From the NCBI GenBank assembly GCA_947846985.1, contig CANTUZ010000005.1, positions 2,480,001 through 2,544,000 on the forward strand: a DNA stretch of 64,000 nt, in the 5' to 3' direction. How positions within the stretch are numbered: the stretch's first letter is position 1; the number at the start of each line of letters is the position of its first letter. A program made the position numbers and the translations under genes. Below the pieces are notes generated by a model. That model was given only the letters and a program-made list of their open reading frames with translations. It was not told the DNA's origin and ran no database searches. Source of the stretch: Fratercula arctica (lineage: Eukaryota > Chordata > Aves > Charadriiformes > Alcidae). Shown in pieces: positions 1 through 11,121 of the stretch.

Positions 1-3000
1 CTTAGTTCAAAGCAAAGGCCTGGCAGAATTAGCCCTGGAGCAGACAGAAGGCAAGATTTCCTCACACTTCCAGCACCCAGGAATACTCAGTGACTTCCCT
101 GCAGAAGGACTGGCAGTGTGTCCTGCTGAGGAACCCTTCGGCAGCTCCACACATTCCCAGAGATCTGGACGGGTACTGCAGTTTTGTGTGCAGCAAGAGA
201 GTAAATTACTTCTCGCTGGAGTAAGAGAGAAATCCTTCCTCAGCGGAGCACCAGGCACGCACGCAGTGCTGCGACAGCGAGGCAGGAACACCTCACCTCA
301 AGCACATCTTTAGAAAAGCACTGGGTCAAACAGCTCCTCCGGCAGCACTCTGCAGAGATGTACCCGTCGGTTTGCTGAACAGCTTCCCAGCACCACCAGG
401 AGACTCCTTCCCTGCTGATGACCCCACACAGATCTAACCTTATAAAAAAAATTTAAGTTACACACACGCAACGGTTTCTTCTCAGACTCTCAGATGGAGA
501 CCCTGGTGAGTGCCGAGGCGGCGCAAGGCAACAACGTACTCTGGGAGGAAACTGCTGGAGAGCCTGAACGAAGCAAAGCACCTGAGCATCACAGCACCAA
601 ACGGACTGAACTCCTTTTCCTCCATGGCCAGAGCTGCTCCTGTTGGCGCTCCTGCCTTTAACAAGCCCAGGCTCCGGTTCCAGGTGCCCTTGGCCTCCTC
701 GTGGGGAGCTGAACAGCTTGGTGTGACACAGGCTGGGTGCGACCACCCAGCAACAGGCAGCGGAAGACTTCCAAGTCTCAGAGAGGGACCGTGGCATTGT
801 TAGTGCCAGGGCTGGACTGCCACTCAAGCCGCAGGACACAATAGAGCATTTCAGCTCCTCGATTAAGGGCCTGCAAAACACACATCTACAGCTTATAAAG
901 CCAGCACCTCAAACCCCAAAGTTCTGCCTCGTTGCAGAGCTGAGGAGCAGCAATATAGACGCAGGCTTCGTAGAAAACTACTCGGCAGCGCCTGACAAGT
1001 CCCATCCTTCACTACTCATGGTGCAGGGAGGCCCAGCTGAGTCTCTGGGAGAGGAACATGGACATCCCTTAACCCGCTGTCGTGCAGCTCACGCAGCATC
1101 ATCTGCAGGCTGCCTTCCTCTACCTGTGTCAGCCTCCCAGAGTTTGCCGGGACACAGCTTCTTCCACAGTCTAATTGTTTCAGACGGGTGCAGGACATCC
1201 TCCCAATGACAGCCCTGCGTCCAGACCAACTCACCCAGGTCTTTATAATCTTGGGGGTCATGGATGTAGAGCCCAGACTAGGAAGCAAGCACAGTTAGAG
1301 CAGCACAACCCACCTAATGTTAAGTGTCCTTATATTCCACAGGGATGCGTGAACTGGCAGAGAATTCTTGTGGGAGCGTGACTAGATCCGAAGCAGAGGT
1401 GAATTTCTCCTCAACACCCCGATCTTTCACTGATACTGACAAATCCATTCAGAAAACATACATAGACCAGATTTTTGTGGAACCAGAGGAAGGGAACAGT
1501 ATTGCTCACTAAATAAAATAACACAAAACGCTCAAGACTTCCTCTTGGAAGGGTGACAAAGATGATGGAGGGATTGGAGCATCTCCCTTATGAGGAAAGG
1601 CTGAGAGAGCTGGGACTCTCTAGCCTGGAGAAGAGAAGGCTGAGGGGAGACCTTATTAACGTTTACAAGTATCTAAAGGGTGGGTTAAGGAGGATGGAGC
1701 CAGACTCTTTTCAGTGGTTCCCAGTAACAGGACGAGGGGTAATGGGCACAAGCTGGAACATAGGAAGTTTCCAACAAATACGAGAAAAAACTTCTTTACA
1801 GTGAGGGTGACAGAGCCCTGGAACAGGCTGCCCAGGGAGGGTGTGGAGTCCCTTCTCTGGAGACTTTCAAGACCCGCCTGGATGCAGCCCTGAGCGATGT
1901 GCTCTGGGCAATCCTGCTTTAGCAGGGAAGTTGGACTAGATGATCTCTAGAGGTCCCTTCCAACTCTGAAAAATTCCGTGATTCCGTAAATCCTGATGGA
2001 AGCCAGTCTGGTTTTAAGGCTGGGGTGACGCACCGAAAGATGCAGGTGGTGTAACTACCCTGGCACACCAGATTGCAAGCTTCTCTTGCCATCTCGGGCC
2101 ACTGGTACCATCAAACCATGCTACTCACACATGCAATTAATTCAGCTCCTTCACCACTACAAACTATTCCGGTCAAGGTTCTTTGACTGGTAGGATTACT
2201 ATCTCACTTGGATTTTATTTTTTTAAAATATATTTCTTGTTTTGCTATCACATCCACATTGATCCTCGGTCACACACGAGAAACACAGCTTACAGCAGCA
2301 GAAACACACTGTACTACCAACTACCTGTTTCCCTGCCTAGAACTTTTAATGTAGGCATATTAAAACCAACTCCCAAAAACAAGGCATACGTAGGAGTAGG
2401 ATATTCAAATAAGTCATATTCAGCACTTTTGTCTTCCCAGATAATTCACCTGTGATACCTCGTTCTGCAAGGGCCAGAGACACTAGCTAAGAGAAGGACT
2501 CCCAACATTTCAAAGCACACATACTGGGGGGGGGGAAATAAATAATCTTTTTAAGGTCCTTCAACAAGGGAGCTTCACTGGCACAGCAAAAGAGTGTAAA
2601 AAGCTGGAAGTTTACAGGAAAAGCGAAACAGGAGGCATGACCTAAGGCTCACCTACCACACAGGGGTCATTCATGCCTCCTCTCGGCTGCAGGCCAGCAG
2701 AGACAGCACGCACGAGGCCACAGAAGCCCAGGTGAGCCTCATCCTCTGCTTGCTGCCCATGTGCCTTCCCAAGCCCCTTAAGCATGCAGCTCATCAGCGT
2801 GCAGACAGTCATCCAGCTTAGCACATGCTGCCGGAGCCCAGGCCACCTACACTAGGACAGCCGCTCTTCCTGACGATTTTTATTTATGAGATTACAAGCA
2901 TTTTAAACCGGTAAGTTCCTGGCCCCTAGTCCTCTTCACCTGCCTTGTCTTTTTTTTCCCAGCCATTTTGGGTTACTTCACCTGGTCAAAGTGTAGCTAA

Positions 3001-4615
3001 GATCATAGTTTAACCAAAATCCGAAGCCGGCATTGCTTCCAACAGAAGCTATCCTGCCGCCCTGACTGCTGGCTACAGAAACGGTCACTCCCCAGCCGAA
3101 CCAGCACCTTGAGCTGCGTGCCATACAGTTGTGGGAACAAGTGTGTCAGGACAAGGGAGGAGGTGGGACTGCTGCTTTGGGCAGATTAAAGCATCCACTG
3201 AAGCACTTGGGGAAAAAAACAAGCCATCCTGAAGGGCCCACAGATGTATTACAGTTTGTTTGTTTGGGTGTCTTTCTTTCCATAAGCACCCTCGCAAAAA
3301 AAAGAGGAGAAAAGATTAAAACCCACTTCAAACCAGAGTCACTTCAGGTTCCCGAAGCCGGTTAAGGCGGCTGACTACAAAAGTATAGATGCCTGTCATC
3401 AAATCATCAAGCGTGAGAATCCTCTCTGCAAAGAGTAAACATGCAACAGACACCAAGCAGCACCAGAAAAGGAGCACACCTTCAGTAACGCAGGTGTTTG
3501 TACAAACCACGGCCTACATAGTATCCTCCTCTCCATGGGGGCCAGGGCTGGAATAACCATTTCTACCCTCACTAGAAGATTTTCGTCTCTAGACCACCTA
3601 CAAGGTGTATGCTGGCTACAAATCCCCAGCCCCCTTTCCATGGCCAGGCACCCAGCAGCAAGAACCACTCGCTCTCATGGGCAAAGCTTAATGCCGAGTC
3701 CACGCTCCCTCACACCAAACGATTTCAGAGTATTAAAGGATAAGGATTTACCTTTACAGGCAGCACCTCGAAGGTGAGGGGACACGCACTGATGTGACTC
3801 AGAGAGGAACTCCACGGCTTCAGCTATCACAGGGCTGACACTCGCCGTTCCCAGGGGGTTTACAACTACCTCAAAACCACATGAGACCATCCTGCAGGAG
3901 ACATAGCAGCTTCCCTCCTTCCCCAGGATCGCCAGGAATACCACCTCAGGCTCTCAGAGCAGATGCTCCCAAACTCCTCACAGTTAGGACCCAACTCACA
4001 GACCATCAGCTTTGTGCAGTCCCCTGAATGGCAGCGCAAACACCAGACAAGCCAGGGCTCCTGACAGGGCCTAACTAGGACCCATCTTCTGGAACGGCTC
4101 CCTCCGAAAGAAAAAAAAAAAAAAAACCAGGAGAAGACACACACACATGTGCACAGGCACAACTACATCTGAGCCTGAAGCTGGTTTTCTCGGATTTCGC
4201 AGCACACTCAAATCAAGTCCAGGCCAACATAATGGTAACACACAGTACTTCAGCTTCTGCGCTTGTTACAAACACATGGAGAAAACCTGCCGTGCCAAAA
4301 ACTACACCGACACTCATTTCATATTTCTATCCAGCGGCTCCGCAAAGCATCTTACCCAGACTCAGCCCCCAGCCCTCCCCTCCGCCAGAGTTCAGCAGCC
4401 AAGTGCCCTTCATTAGGGCAAACCTTGTGACACAAACAGGAGCCATGAGGCCACCTAACCCACCGCCAGCTGAGCTACCACCTCTGGGCAGGCTGCAGCG
4501 ATCCACCACTACGCTTTTTTGGGTTGTTTAAACCTGTTGACAGTAAAAGCCTTTTTCTTTCTTCAGTTGCAACAGAACCAAGAACAGAATTTGGTTGTTC
4601 AGGGCCAATACTGAC
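1..4615 (-). other. KDM2A: KDM2A intron sequence downstream of the first coding exon
   Basis: By position this is intron 3' of the first KDM2A coding exon, read on the minus strand. I looked for the next expected KDM2A exon (the segment leading into the JmjC region) and did not find it, so the remaining exons should lie to the left of this window. Apart from a CR1 fragment at about 1.55-1.99 kb and a short G run near 2.53 kb, I see no further gene, RNA or repeat that I can name. Confidence 0.6.
1550..1988 (+). mobile_element. CR1 LINE 3' end, 5'-truncated
   Basis: A 5'-truncated CR1 (chicken repeat 1) non-LTR retrotransposon. The plus strand shows the conserved 3' reverse-transcriptase tail (peptide core EERLRELG, then [10 protein letters not shown]), the untranslated segment ending in 'ggtcccttccaactct', and the diagnostic short 3' repeat of the 'attccgtgattccgt' type. 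It belongs to a different, older-looking subfamily than most other CR1 copies here. Confidence 0.9.
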
Positions 4616-4668
4616 CAGTCTTTGGCTGTAACGGATCCTTTCTTCCTCGGGCTCCATCTCCGACTCTT
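4616..4668 (-). CDS. KDM2A: KDM2A first coding exon (lysine demethylase 2A, N-terminus)
   Basis: The minus strand from the ATG at 4657-4655 reads MEPEEERIRYSQRL, which matches the N-terminus of vertebrate KDM2A (FBXL11/JHDM1A) as I know it. KDM2A is a nuclear JmjC histone H3K36me1/2 demethylase with a CxxC zinc finger that binds unmethylated CpG islands. The exon is bounded by a pyrimidine-rich acceptor (AG at 4670-4669) and a GTCAG donor starting at 4615, giving 11 nt of 5' UTR and 42 nt coding, ending in phase 0. Its CpG-island promoter lies about 2 kb upstream on the same strand, and RHOD lies further upstream in the same orientation, as in mammals. Only 14 codons are visible; the catalytic exons are outside the window. 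Confidence 0.88.
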
Positions 4669-5459
4669 CTGAAGAGAGTGAGAAGGACACTCCAGGACTG
4701 CTGTCTTCCTCCTCTTCCTCCTTTGAAGTCAGAGGGAAATAGTGAAGCAGGGCACACAGACATGAGGCGCCTACATCCCTCATTTCTTTGCTCACTTTAA
4801 GGCTGCTTCCATACCACCGTGCAGGGCAAAGGGAACGCAGCGGATGAGCCCACCTCAGGTTTTAACGCTCCCATTCTAACTTTAGGCATGACCTAGGCTA
4901 AATGACTTTACCAGCTGTTCTGTAACACAACATGAGCTGCAGGTCTCGGATCAGGAAAAGGCCTCTTCTCTGCTCTACTACCAGCACAAGCGGCAGCTCC
5001 TTTGGCCCGCAGTGGGATAGGAAGCAGGCGAGCTGCTGTCAAACGCTCAACGGCAGTCGGGGAGTAGACTATGCCTTAAAGAACCAACTGCTCCAAACAA
5101 CCTGACTGCTATCCTCTGCACCGTGGCACTCGGGAGAAGCTACAGAGGTACAGGACATCTCCCACGAACAGGAAGATGGTACAGCGCTTGAGCAGGGCTG
5201 CGGGCCGGGGACTAACTCCTGTCTGAAGAAGAGCTACATGCTCCGATCCCAAAACCTGCCACCTTGTGACACCACACAAGAACATGGGAAAACCTCCCAA
5301 GGCGTTAGATGGCACCTAAACTTTCCCGGCCCCCCCTTAAAGGAACCAAATGAAACCAAAGCCTGGGTATACCCACCGCTCTTAATCCCCAGGACTATGC
5401 CTACACCAGACGTTCGGGGGAGGAACCCTGTAGTGTTACAGAACCGCTACCAGAGCGTG

Positions 5460-6900
5460 GAGAGGAGGTGTTTCACCCCGCTCTTCCCCGACTCTACGAG
5501 CACGGTTTGACAGCGGAGCCCTTTCGAGCCCCGCCGGCATCTCCCCCGTCCCGGCCACCCGTCCCCGCCCAGCACCGTCCTTCCCAGCTCCGCCAAAGCC
5601 AACCTGGGCCACTTTCCCTACACTTTGTTAAAAAGAAAAAAAAAAAAAAAAAAAAAAAAAAAAGCAAACAACTCTTGTTTATAAACACCCGGACAACCCA
5701 CGACGCACCAGCCGAGCAACACCGCAGCGGGGCAAAGCCCGCGGCTCCCCCAGCCCCATCCCGCCCCCGCCGTGGAGGCCGTCCCGCGCCGGGCCCCGCC
5801 ACCGCCTCCCCCGGGGCAGGAGCGGGGGGACGGGACACCCCGTCCCGGCGGAACAAAGCGGCGGGGGCAGCCCCGGGACGTCAGTCCCCCAGGAGCTGTC
5901 AGCCGGCCCCGGCAGCCGCCCCCTCCCCCCCCCCCCCCCCCAGCTCTGCCCACCAACTTCCCGGCGCGGCCTCCTCGGGGATGGGGTGGGGGGGTGGGGG
6001 GCCGCAAGGAAAAGGGAGACCCGTCCCACTCCCCTCCCGGCCCAGAGCACCGGCCCCGCCGCCCGGAGACTCGGGGAAACTTAGGGGGCGGCGGGCCGGT
6101 GCAGGGGACCCCCCCGCTCCCCGCGGCGAGTGGCTCACCAGGTCTCTCCTGCGCCTTTGTCCTCTTCTAGCGCCGAGACGGGGAGAAACAGAAGAGACGG
6201 AGGAGGAGGGAACCCCCCCGGGTCAGGCAGCGATCGCGCCCCGGGCCCGGGCCCGGCCCGCCGGCCGCGCCGCCCCGCTTCCCCCCCCTCCCGGCCCTAC
6301 CGCTCCTCCCGTTCCCCCCCGCGTCCCGCCGCCCCCGCCGCGGCCACCGGGCACTGACAGCCCCGCCGGCCGCCCCGGGCCGCTGCCCGCTCCCCGCGGG
6401 CCCCGCTCCCCGGCCCGCCGCCGCGTCCCCCCCGCCGCCGCCACCACCACCGCCCCGCCGCACCCCGCCCCCCCTCCCCCCCCTCCCCTCCCCGAGCCGC
6501 CCGGTGCCGACCCGCCGCCGGCCTCGCCGCCCCCCGCCGTGCCCCCTCGCCGCCACCCCACCGCCGCCGCCCCCCGGCCGGGACGCGGTTCCCCTCCTCA
6601 CACAGGAGCCGCCGCCGCCATTTTGAACCCGTCAGAGTCTCACATACACACTGACTCGGCCGCCGCACTGCGCCTGCGCCGCCCGCAACCTCCCCTGACC
6701 CCCCCCGCCGCCTCCCCCGCGGCCGGCCGCGCGCATGCGCCTCCCCCCCCCCATTCCCCCCCCCCCCTCCCCCGCCATCCTCCGCCCCGCTCACGGCGCC
6801 GGGGCACGGCGCGGGCGCGCGCACGCTGCTCGCGGCCCCGCCCCGCCCCGGCGGGAGCGAGCGCGCACGCGCGGCACGCGCGGGTGGACACGCCCCCTCC
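5460..6900 (-). promoter_or_regulatory. KDM2A: CpG-island promoter and non-coding first exon of KDM2A
   Basis: About 1.4 kb of extremely GC- and CpG-rich sequence. On the minus strand near 6630-6608 there is an AAAATGGCGGCGG element, the YY1-type motif typical just downstream of TATA-less start sites, so transcription probably starts near 6.65 kb and runs left. A good splice donor (CTG|GTGAGCC) lies at 6139/6138, giving a likely non-coding exon 1 of about 500 nt that would join to 4668. Long C, G and A homopolymers are embedded (A tract at about 5636-5663). Long open frames in this interval are products of base composition and not genes. Confidence 0.7.
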
Positions 6901-6954
6901 GGGGTGGACACGCCCCCCCCCCGGCTGGGCACGCCCACCCACGCGCATGCTCCC

Positions 6955-8470
6955 GCTGCGCACGTACACAGGCGTGGGGCATACGTGTATGCGCACGTAT
7001 AGACAAGGGTCATACACATATACACCTGTATACAGGGGTCATACACACCTATAGACACGGGTCATACATACAAACACACCTATAGACATGGGTCATACAT
7101 ATATACACACCTGTAGACACGGGTCATACATATAAACACACCTATAGGCATGGGTTATACATGTATACACCTATAGACACGGGTCATACACACCTATAGG
7201 CATGGGTCATACACGTATACACCTGTATACAGGGGTCATACACACCTATAGCCATGGGTCATACATGTATACACACCTATAGACATGGGTCATACGCACC
7301 TATAGACATGGGTCATACACATATACACCTGTATACAGGGGTCATACACACCTATAGACACGGGTCATACATACAAACACACCTATAGACATGGGTCATA
7401 CATATATACACACCTGTATACAGGGGTCATACACACCTATAGCCATGGGTCATACATGTATACACCTATAGACATGGGTCATACACACCTATAGACATGG
7501 GTCATACACGTATACACCTGTATACATGGGTCATACACACCTATAGACATGGGTCATACATGTATACACACCTATAGACATGGGTCATACATATAAACAC
7601 ACCTATAGACATGGGTTATACATGTATACACACCTATAGCCACGGGTCATACATATAAACACACCTATAGCCATGGGTCATACATGTATACACACCTATA
7701 GCCACGGGTCATACATATAAACACACCTATAGGCACGGGTCATACACATACATACCTATAGACATGGGTCATACACACCTATAGGCATGGGTCATACGTG
7801 TAGGCACACCTATAGATGTGGGTCATACACACTTATGGGTCATATATGTATACACACTTATAGACATGGGTCATACATGTGTACACCTATAGACACAGGT
7901 TGTACACACCTATAGACATGGGTCATACATGTATACACCTATAGACATGGGTCATACACACCTATAGACATGGGTCATACATATGTACACCTATAGACAT
8001 GGAGCACGTATGGATACACACATGTAGACATGGGTCACGCACACATACACACGTATATACATGTAGCACGCATGCATACATACCTATATACGTGGGTCAT
8101 ACACACACACATCCCCATATACATAGGTCATACATAGATACACACCAATATACATGGAGCACACACACATATACATGTGTATACATGGAGCACATACGTG
8201 TACACACCTATGTACATGGATAATACATGCTTACACACCTATATACGTGCAGCACGTGCATACACACCTATATACATGCAGCGCGCTCAGGGACACCTAT
8301 ATACCTGCAGCACATGTGCATACACACCTATAGACATGCAGCGCATGCCCATATGCATCTCTATACAGGCAGCACATACATATACGCCTATAGACATGCA
8401 GCACACGCAGAGGCCTGCCTATATACATGGAGCACATACGTGTACACACCTCTACACGTGCATATGTGTG
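6955..8470. repeat. Minisatellite, 23-31 bp units, about 1.5 kb
   Basis: A tandem array in which 'tatagacatgggtcatacac' recurs dozens of times. Two unit lengths alternate: a short unit of about 23 bp and a longer one with an added 'atgtatacac' stretch of about 31 bp. The centre (about 7.0-8.0 kb) is regular; from 8.0 to 8.47 kb the units decay and 'catgggtcat' gives way to 'catggagcac' and 'catgcagcac'. It fills the gap between the KDM2A promoter and the 3' end of RHOD. Short open frames through it are repeat translation only. Confidence 0.95.
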
Positions 8471-8527
8471 TCCCCCGTCCCCTGCCCCCCTGCCCGCGGG
8501 ACCGCGCCGCGCTGGACTGTGTTGAGC

Positions 8528-8533
8528 TTTAAT
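8528..8533 (-). terminator. RHOD: Candidate RHOD poly(A) signal (ATTAAA)
   Basis: ATTAAA on the minus strand about 320 nt downstream of the RHOD stop codon, at the edge of the minisatellite. It is the first recognised poly(A) hexamer after the gene; usage is inferred. Confidence 0.5.
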
Positions 8534-8849
8534 GTCACACCAGCACCGAAGTCACCCCGTGTCCCCTGTCCCCCGCTGGCCAGCCAGCGGGAAGGGGACC
8601 CCCCCCCAACACCCCCCAAAATCAGTTCTCTGCTGCCGGTCAGGCTGGCAGGGGACACCGGGGGGACAGTTTCTTGGTGCCCTGGGGGACGCCTTCCTGC
8701 TGGCACGGGACCGGGGGGGGGGGACAGGAGCGTGGCAGCAGAGGTCTGGCGGTGGCAGCGGAGGTCCGGCGGTGGCCGGGAGCCGAGGCAGTGTCCTGAG
8801 CCATGGGGACAGCAGCGGGTGGCGGGGGCTGTGGTAGGGGTGGGGGGGC

Positions 8850-10612
8850 TCAGCAGAGCACGCAGCCCCTCCGGGGTCGCCTCCTGCGCGGGTTCGGGTG
8901 GGTGGCACGCAGGGCGGCATCGCAGGCTGCCACGAAGATGTCCCTGACGTTCTCCTGGTACCTGGCCGAGCACTCCAAGTAGGACACGGCGTGGACCTGC
9001 CTGGCCATGGCCTCTCCCTGTGGGAGAACGGTGGGGTCAGACCCCCCCAGGGCCACTGGGTCCCCCACCGCCCCGTGCTGGGGGACATCCCTGGCCCATC
9101 GCGGGGGTGGCACTTGCCTTCTGGTGGGAGATGGGCTCTAGGTGTCCCTCCTGCAGCTTGCGCAGGTCGGTCTTGCAGCCCACCAGCAGCACTGGCACCC
9201 CCTTACAGAAGTGGTTCACCTCCGGGTACCACTGCGGGGACACACACACGTCACCCAGGGGATGGGGACACGGGGACGGGCAGCAGCTCCGGCTCCATGC
9301 CACCTCCCCCGGGGAGGACACGTGGGGTGGGAGTAGCCCCCCCCCCCCCGGAGGGGGCCGCGTTACCTTCGTGAGGACGTTGTCGTAGCTGTTGGGGCTG
9401 GTGACATCAAAGCAGATGAGGACAACTTTGGCGTCCGAGTAGGACAGCGGGCGAAGCCTGTCGTAGTCTTCCTGTCCTGCCAGCCGGAGCAGCAGACCCT
9501 TACGCACCAGTTCCTTACTGGGCTGGGTGTCCACCCCCCCCAGGCCTGGGACTAGAGCTGGGGACACCGTGTGGCTCTGGGGACAAAAGGCAGCGCCCCA
9601 GCAAGAGGGTGACACCCGTGGGGACCGATGGTTGGAACACCCGGCTGTGGGTTGACCCCCCTGCATCCCATGGGGACACCCCTCCAAGGCGTGACCCATG
9701 GGTGTGGGACATCCCGAAACCCAGGGGCTGGGGGGGGGTGGGGGTGGGGGGCCATGACTGCCTGTCCCGTCCCCTCCTGTCCCACCTGCTGTGTCCCAGA
9801 GATGGATCTTCACGGGCTTGCCACCGACCTGGAGGGAGGCGGTGTACTTCTCGAACACGGTGGGGACATAGACCTGGCAGGGGACAGAGTGGGGGGGGCA
9901 TGAAATATGTCCCTTCTACCCACGGGCAGCAGCGGGGGGCAGCAGCCGAGGGGACCCCCCCCGGGGCTGTGTGCACAGGACAGGGCATGGGGAGGTACGT
10001 GGGGTTGGGAGAGGGAACTTGGGGGGGGGGGGGCAGGAAATGGTGGTGCCACCCCAAGGCAGGTGGGGTGGTGGGGACATTCCTTGTCCCCCCCCAGCCC
10101 TGGGACTGTGGGCAGGCGGGATGTCCCGCGGGGACCCACAGGGAGATGCTGGGGGTCTCCGTGGGCTGTCCCCCCTCCCTGCACCCCCCAGGTCCCATGG
10201 GACAGACCCCGCTCCCCATCCTGTGACCCCCCAGGCGAGACCGAGAGGGGGCAGACCCCAGAGGTTGCCCCGGACCCCTGTCAGCCCCAGGCTGTCCCCT
10301 CCCGGTCCCCCCCAGCCCCGTGTCCTGCCGCAAATGGTCCCGTTGCCACCACCGTGCCTGTCCCGTCCCGTCCCCCCTCCACTGCCCTTTGCCTGCACTG
10401 CCGCGCTGTGGGACGGTGACCTCCCCCTCCCTGCCACCGTGTCCCACCGTGGCCGAGGTCCCAGGGGACAGGGAGGGCCGTACCTTGGGGAAGTCCCCCC
10501 TGGCGAAGGCCAGCAGCAGAGACGTCTTCCCGCAGCCCCCGTCCCCCACCACGACGACCTTGACCTCGGCCTCGGGGGGTCCCGGGCTCTGCCCCCCGTG
10601 CTCCTGCTGCAT
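8850..10612 (-). CDS. RHOD: RHOD-like Rho family GTPase, five coding exons
   Basis: Coding exons on the minus strand: 10612-10484, 9873-9786, 9476-9367, 9231-9118 and 9017-8850, predicting 202 residues. Visible motifs: P-loop GDGGCGKT (23-30), switch I VPTVFEKY (46-53), DTAGQEDYDRLRP from residue 70, CKTD (128-131), ECSAR (162-166), polybasic RRRRPRR (about 191-197) and a C-terminal CVLC box for prenylation. GKPVKIHLWDTA, CFDVTSPNS and WYPEVNHFCK fit RHOD better than RHOF. RHOD in mammals controls endosome movement, filopodia and Golgi trafficking. Three introns are GT-AG; the last has a GC donor (AAG|GCAAGT at 9117). The Rho-specific insert after DLRK is about seven residues shorter than in mammalian RHOD. 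The ATG at 10612 gives a normal-length N-terminus; an in-frame upstream ATG near 10726 is possible but less likely. KDM2A lies downstream on the same strand, as in mammals. Confidence 0.87.
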
Positions 10613-10763
10613 GGGGGCGGCCGGTGGGACCACAGAGCCTGCCTGGCCTCGTCGGGGACAGGGACGGGGACAGGGTGGCGGGTGGCACTTGCCCGTCCCA
10701 GGGTGTGGCCCCCGGGGCCTGCCCATGGTGTCGTCTCGGGGTGGGGGCCATGACGTCCTCGCA

Positions 10764-11121
10764 CACGCGTGGCGCCTCGCACGCGTGTGGGGATGCTGCG
10801 GGTGCCTGTCCCCACCCAGAACACGCTGGTGGGTCCCGCTACACACGTGGGTGCACCCCTCCCGCCCCCCGCCACTGCTCGCCCCTGGCCCCCGCCTGCG
10901 TGTGCGAGGCTCCCTGTCACGCCTGCTGCACGCCCACGCGTGATGCCGTCCGACACGCGTGGCCCCCGTGCACGCCCCGCTCCTCCTTGCACGAGTCCCT
11001 GCACGTCCCCTTGCACGCGTGTTCTACACGCGTGTGCACACACGCACGCTTGCACAGCTCGCGCCCCCACAGCCCCCTCCTGCCCCCCCACCCAGGGCTC
11101 GTGTGTGCACGCACACGCGTG
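10764..11121. promoter_or_regulatory. Cluster of seven CACGCGTG palindromes upstream of RHOD
   Basis: The exact 8-bp palindrome CACGCGTG occurs at 10764, 10780, 10935, 10954, 11014, 11027 and 11114, within 360 bp upstream of the RHOD start. Related CACGTGGG and GCACGTCC words lie between. Each palindrome contains CACGCG, known as the class C site of HES/HEY-type bHLH repressors. The surrounding sequence is C-rich and irregular, so it may also be a degenerate minisatellite; regulatory function is inference. Confidence 0.4.

Noticed and set aside
5468..7054. 528-codon plus-strand frame and several overlapping frames in the CpG island
   Set aside because: Proline/arginine/alanine-rich translation of a CpG island, poly-A and minisatellite; no domain, and it runs antisense to the KDM2A promoter.
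6955..8470. CRISPR-like array
   Set aside because: Units are head-to-tail minisatellite repeats with no unique spacers, in a vertebrate genome.
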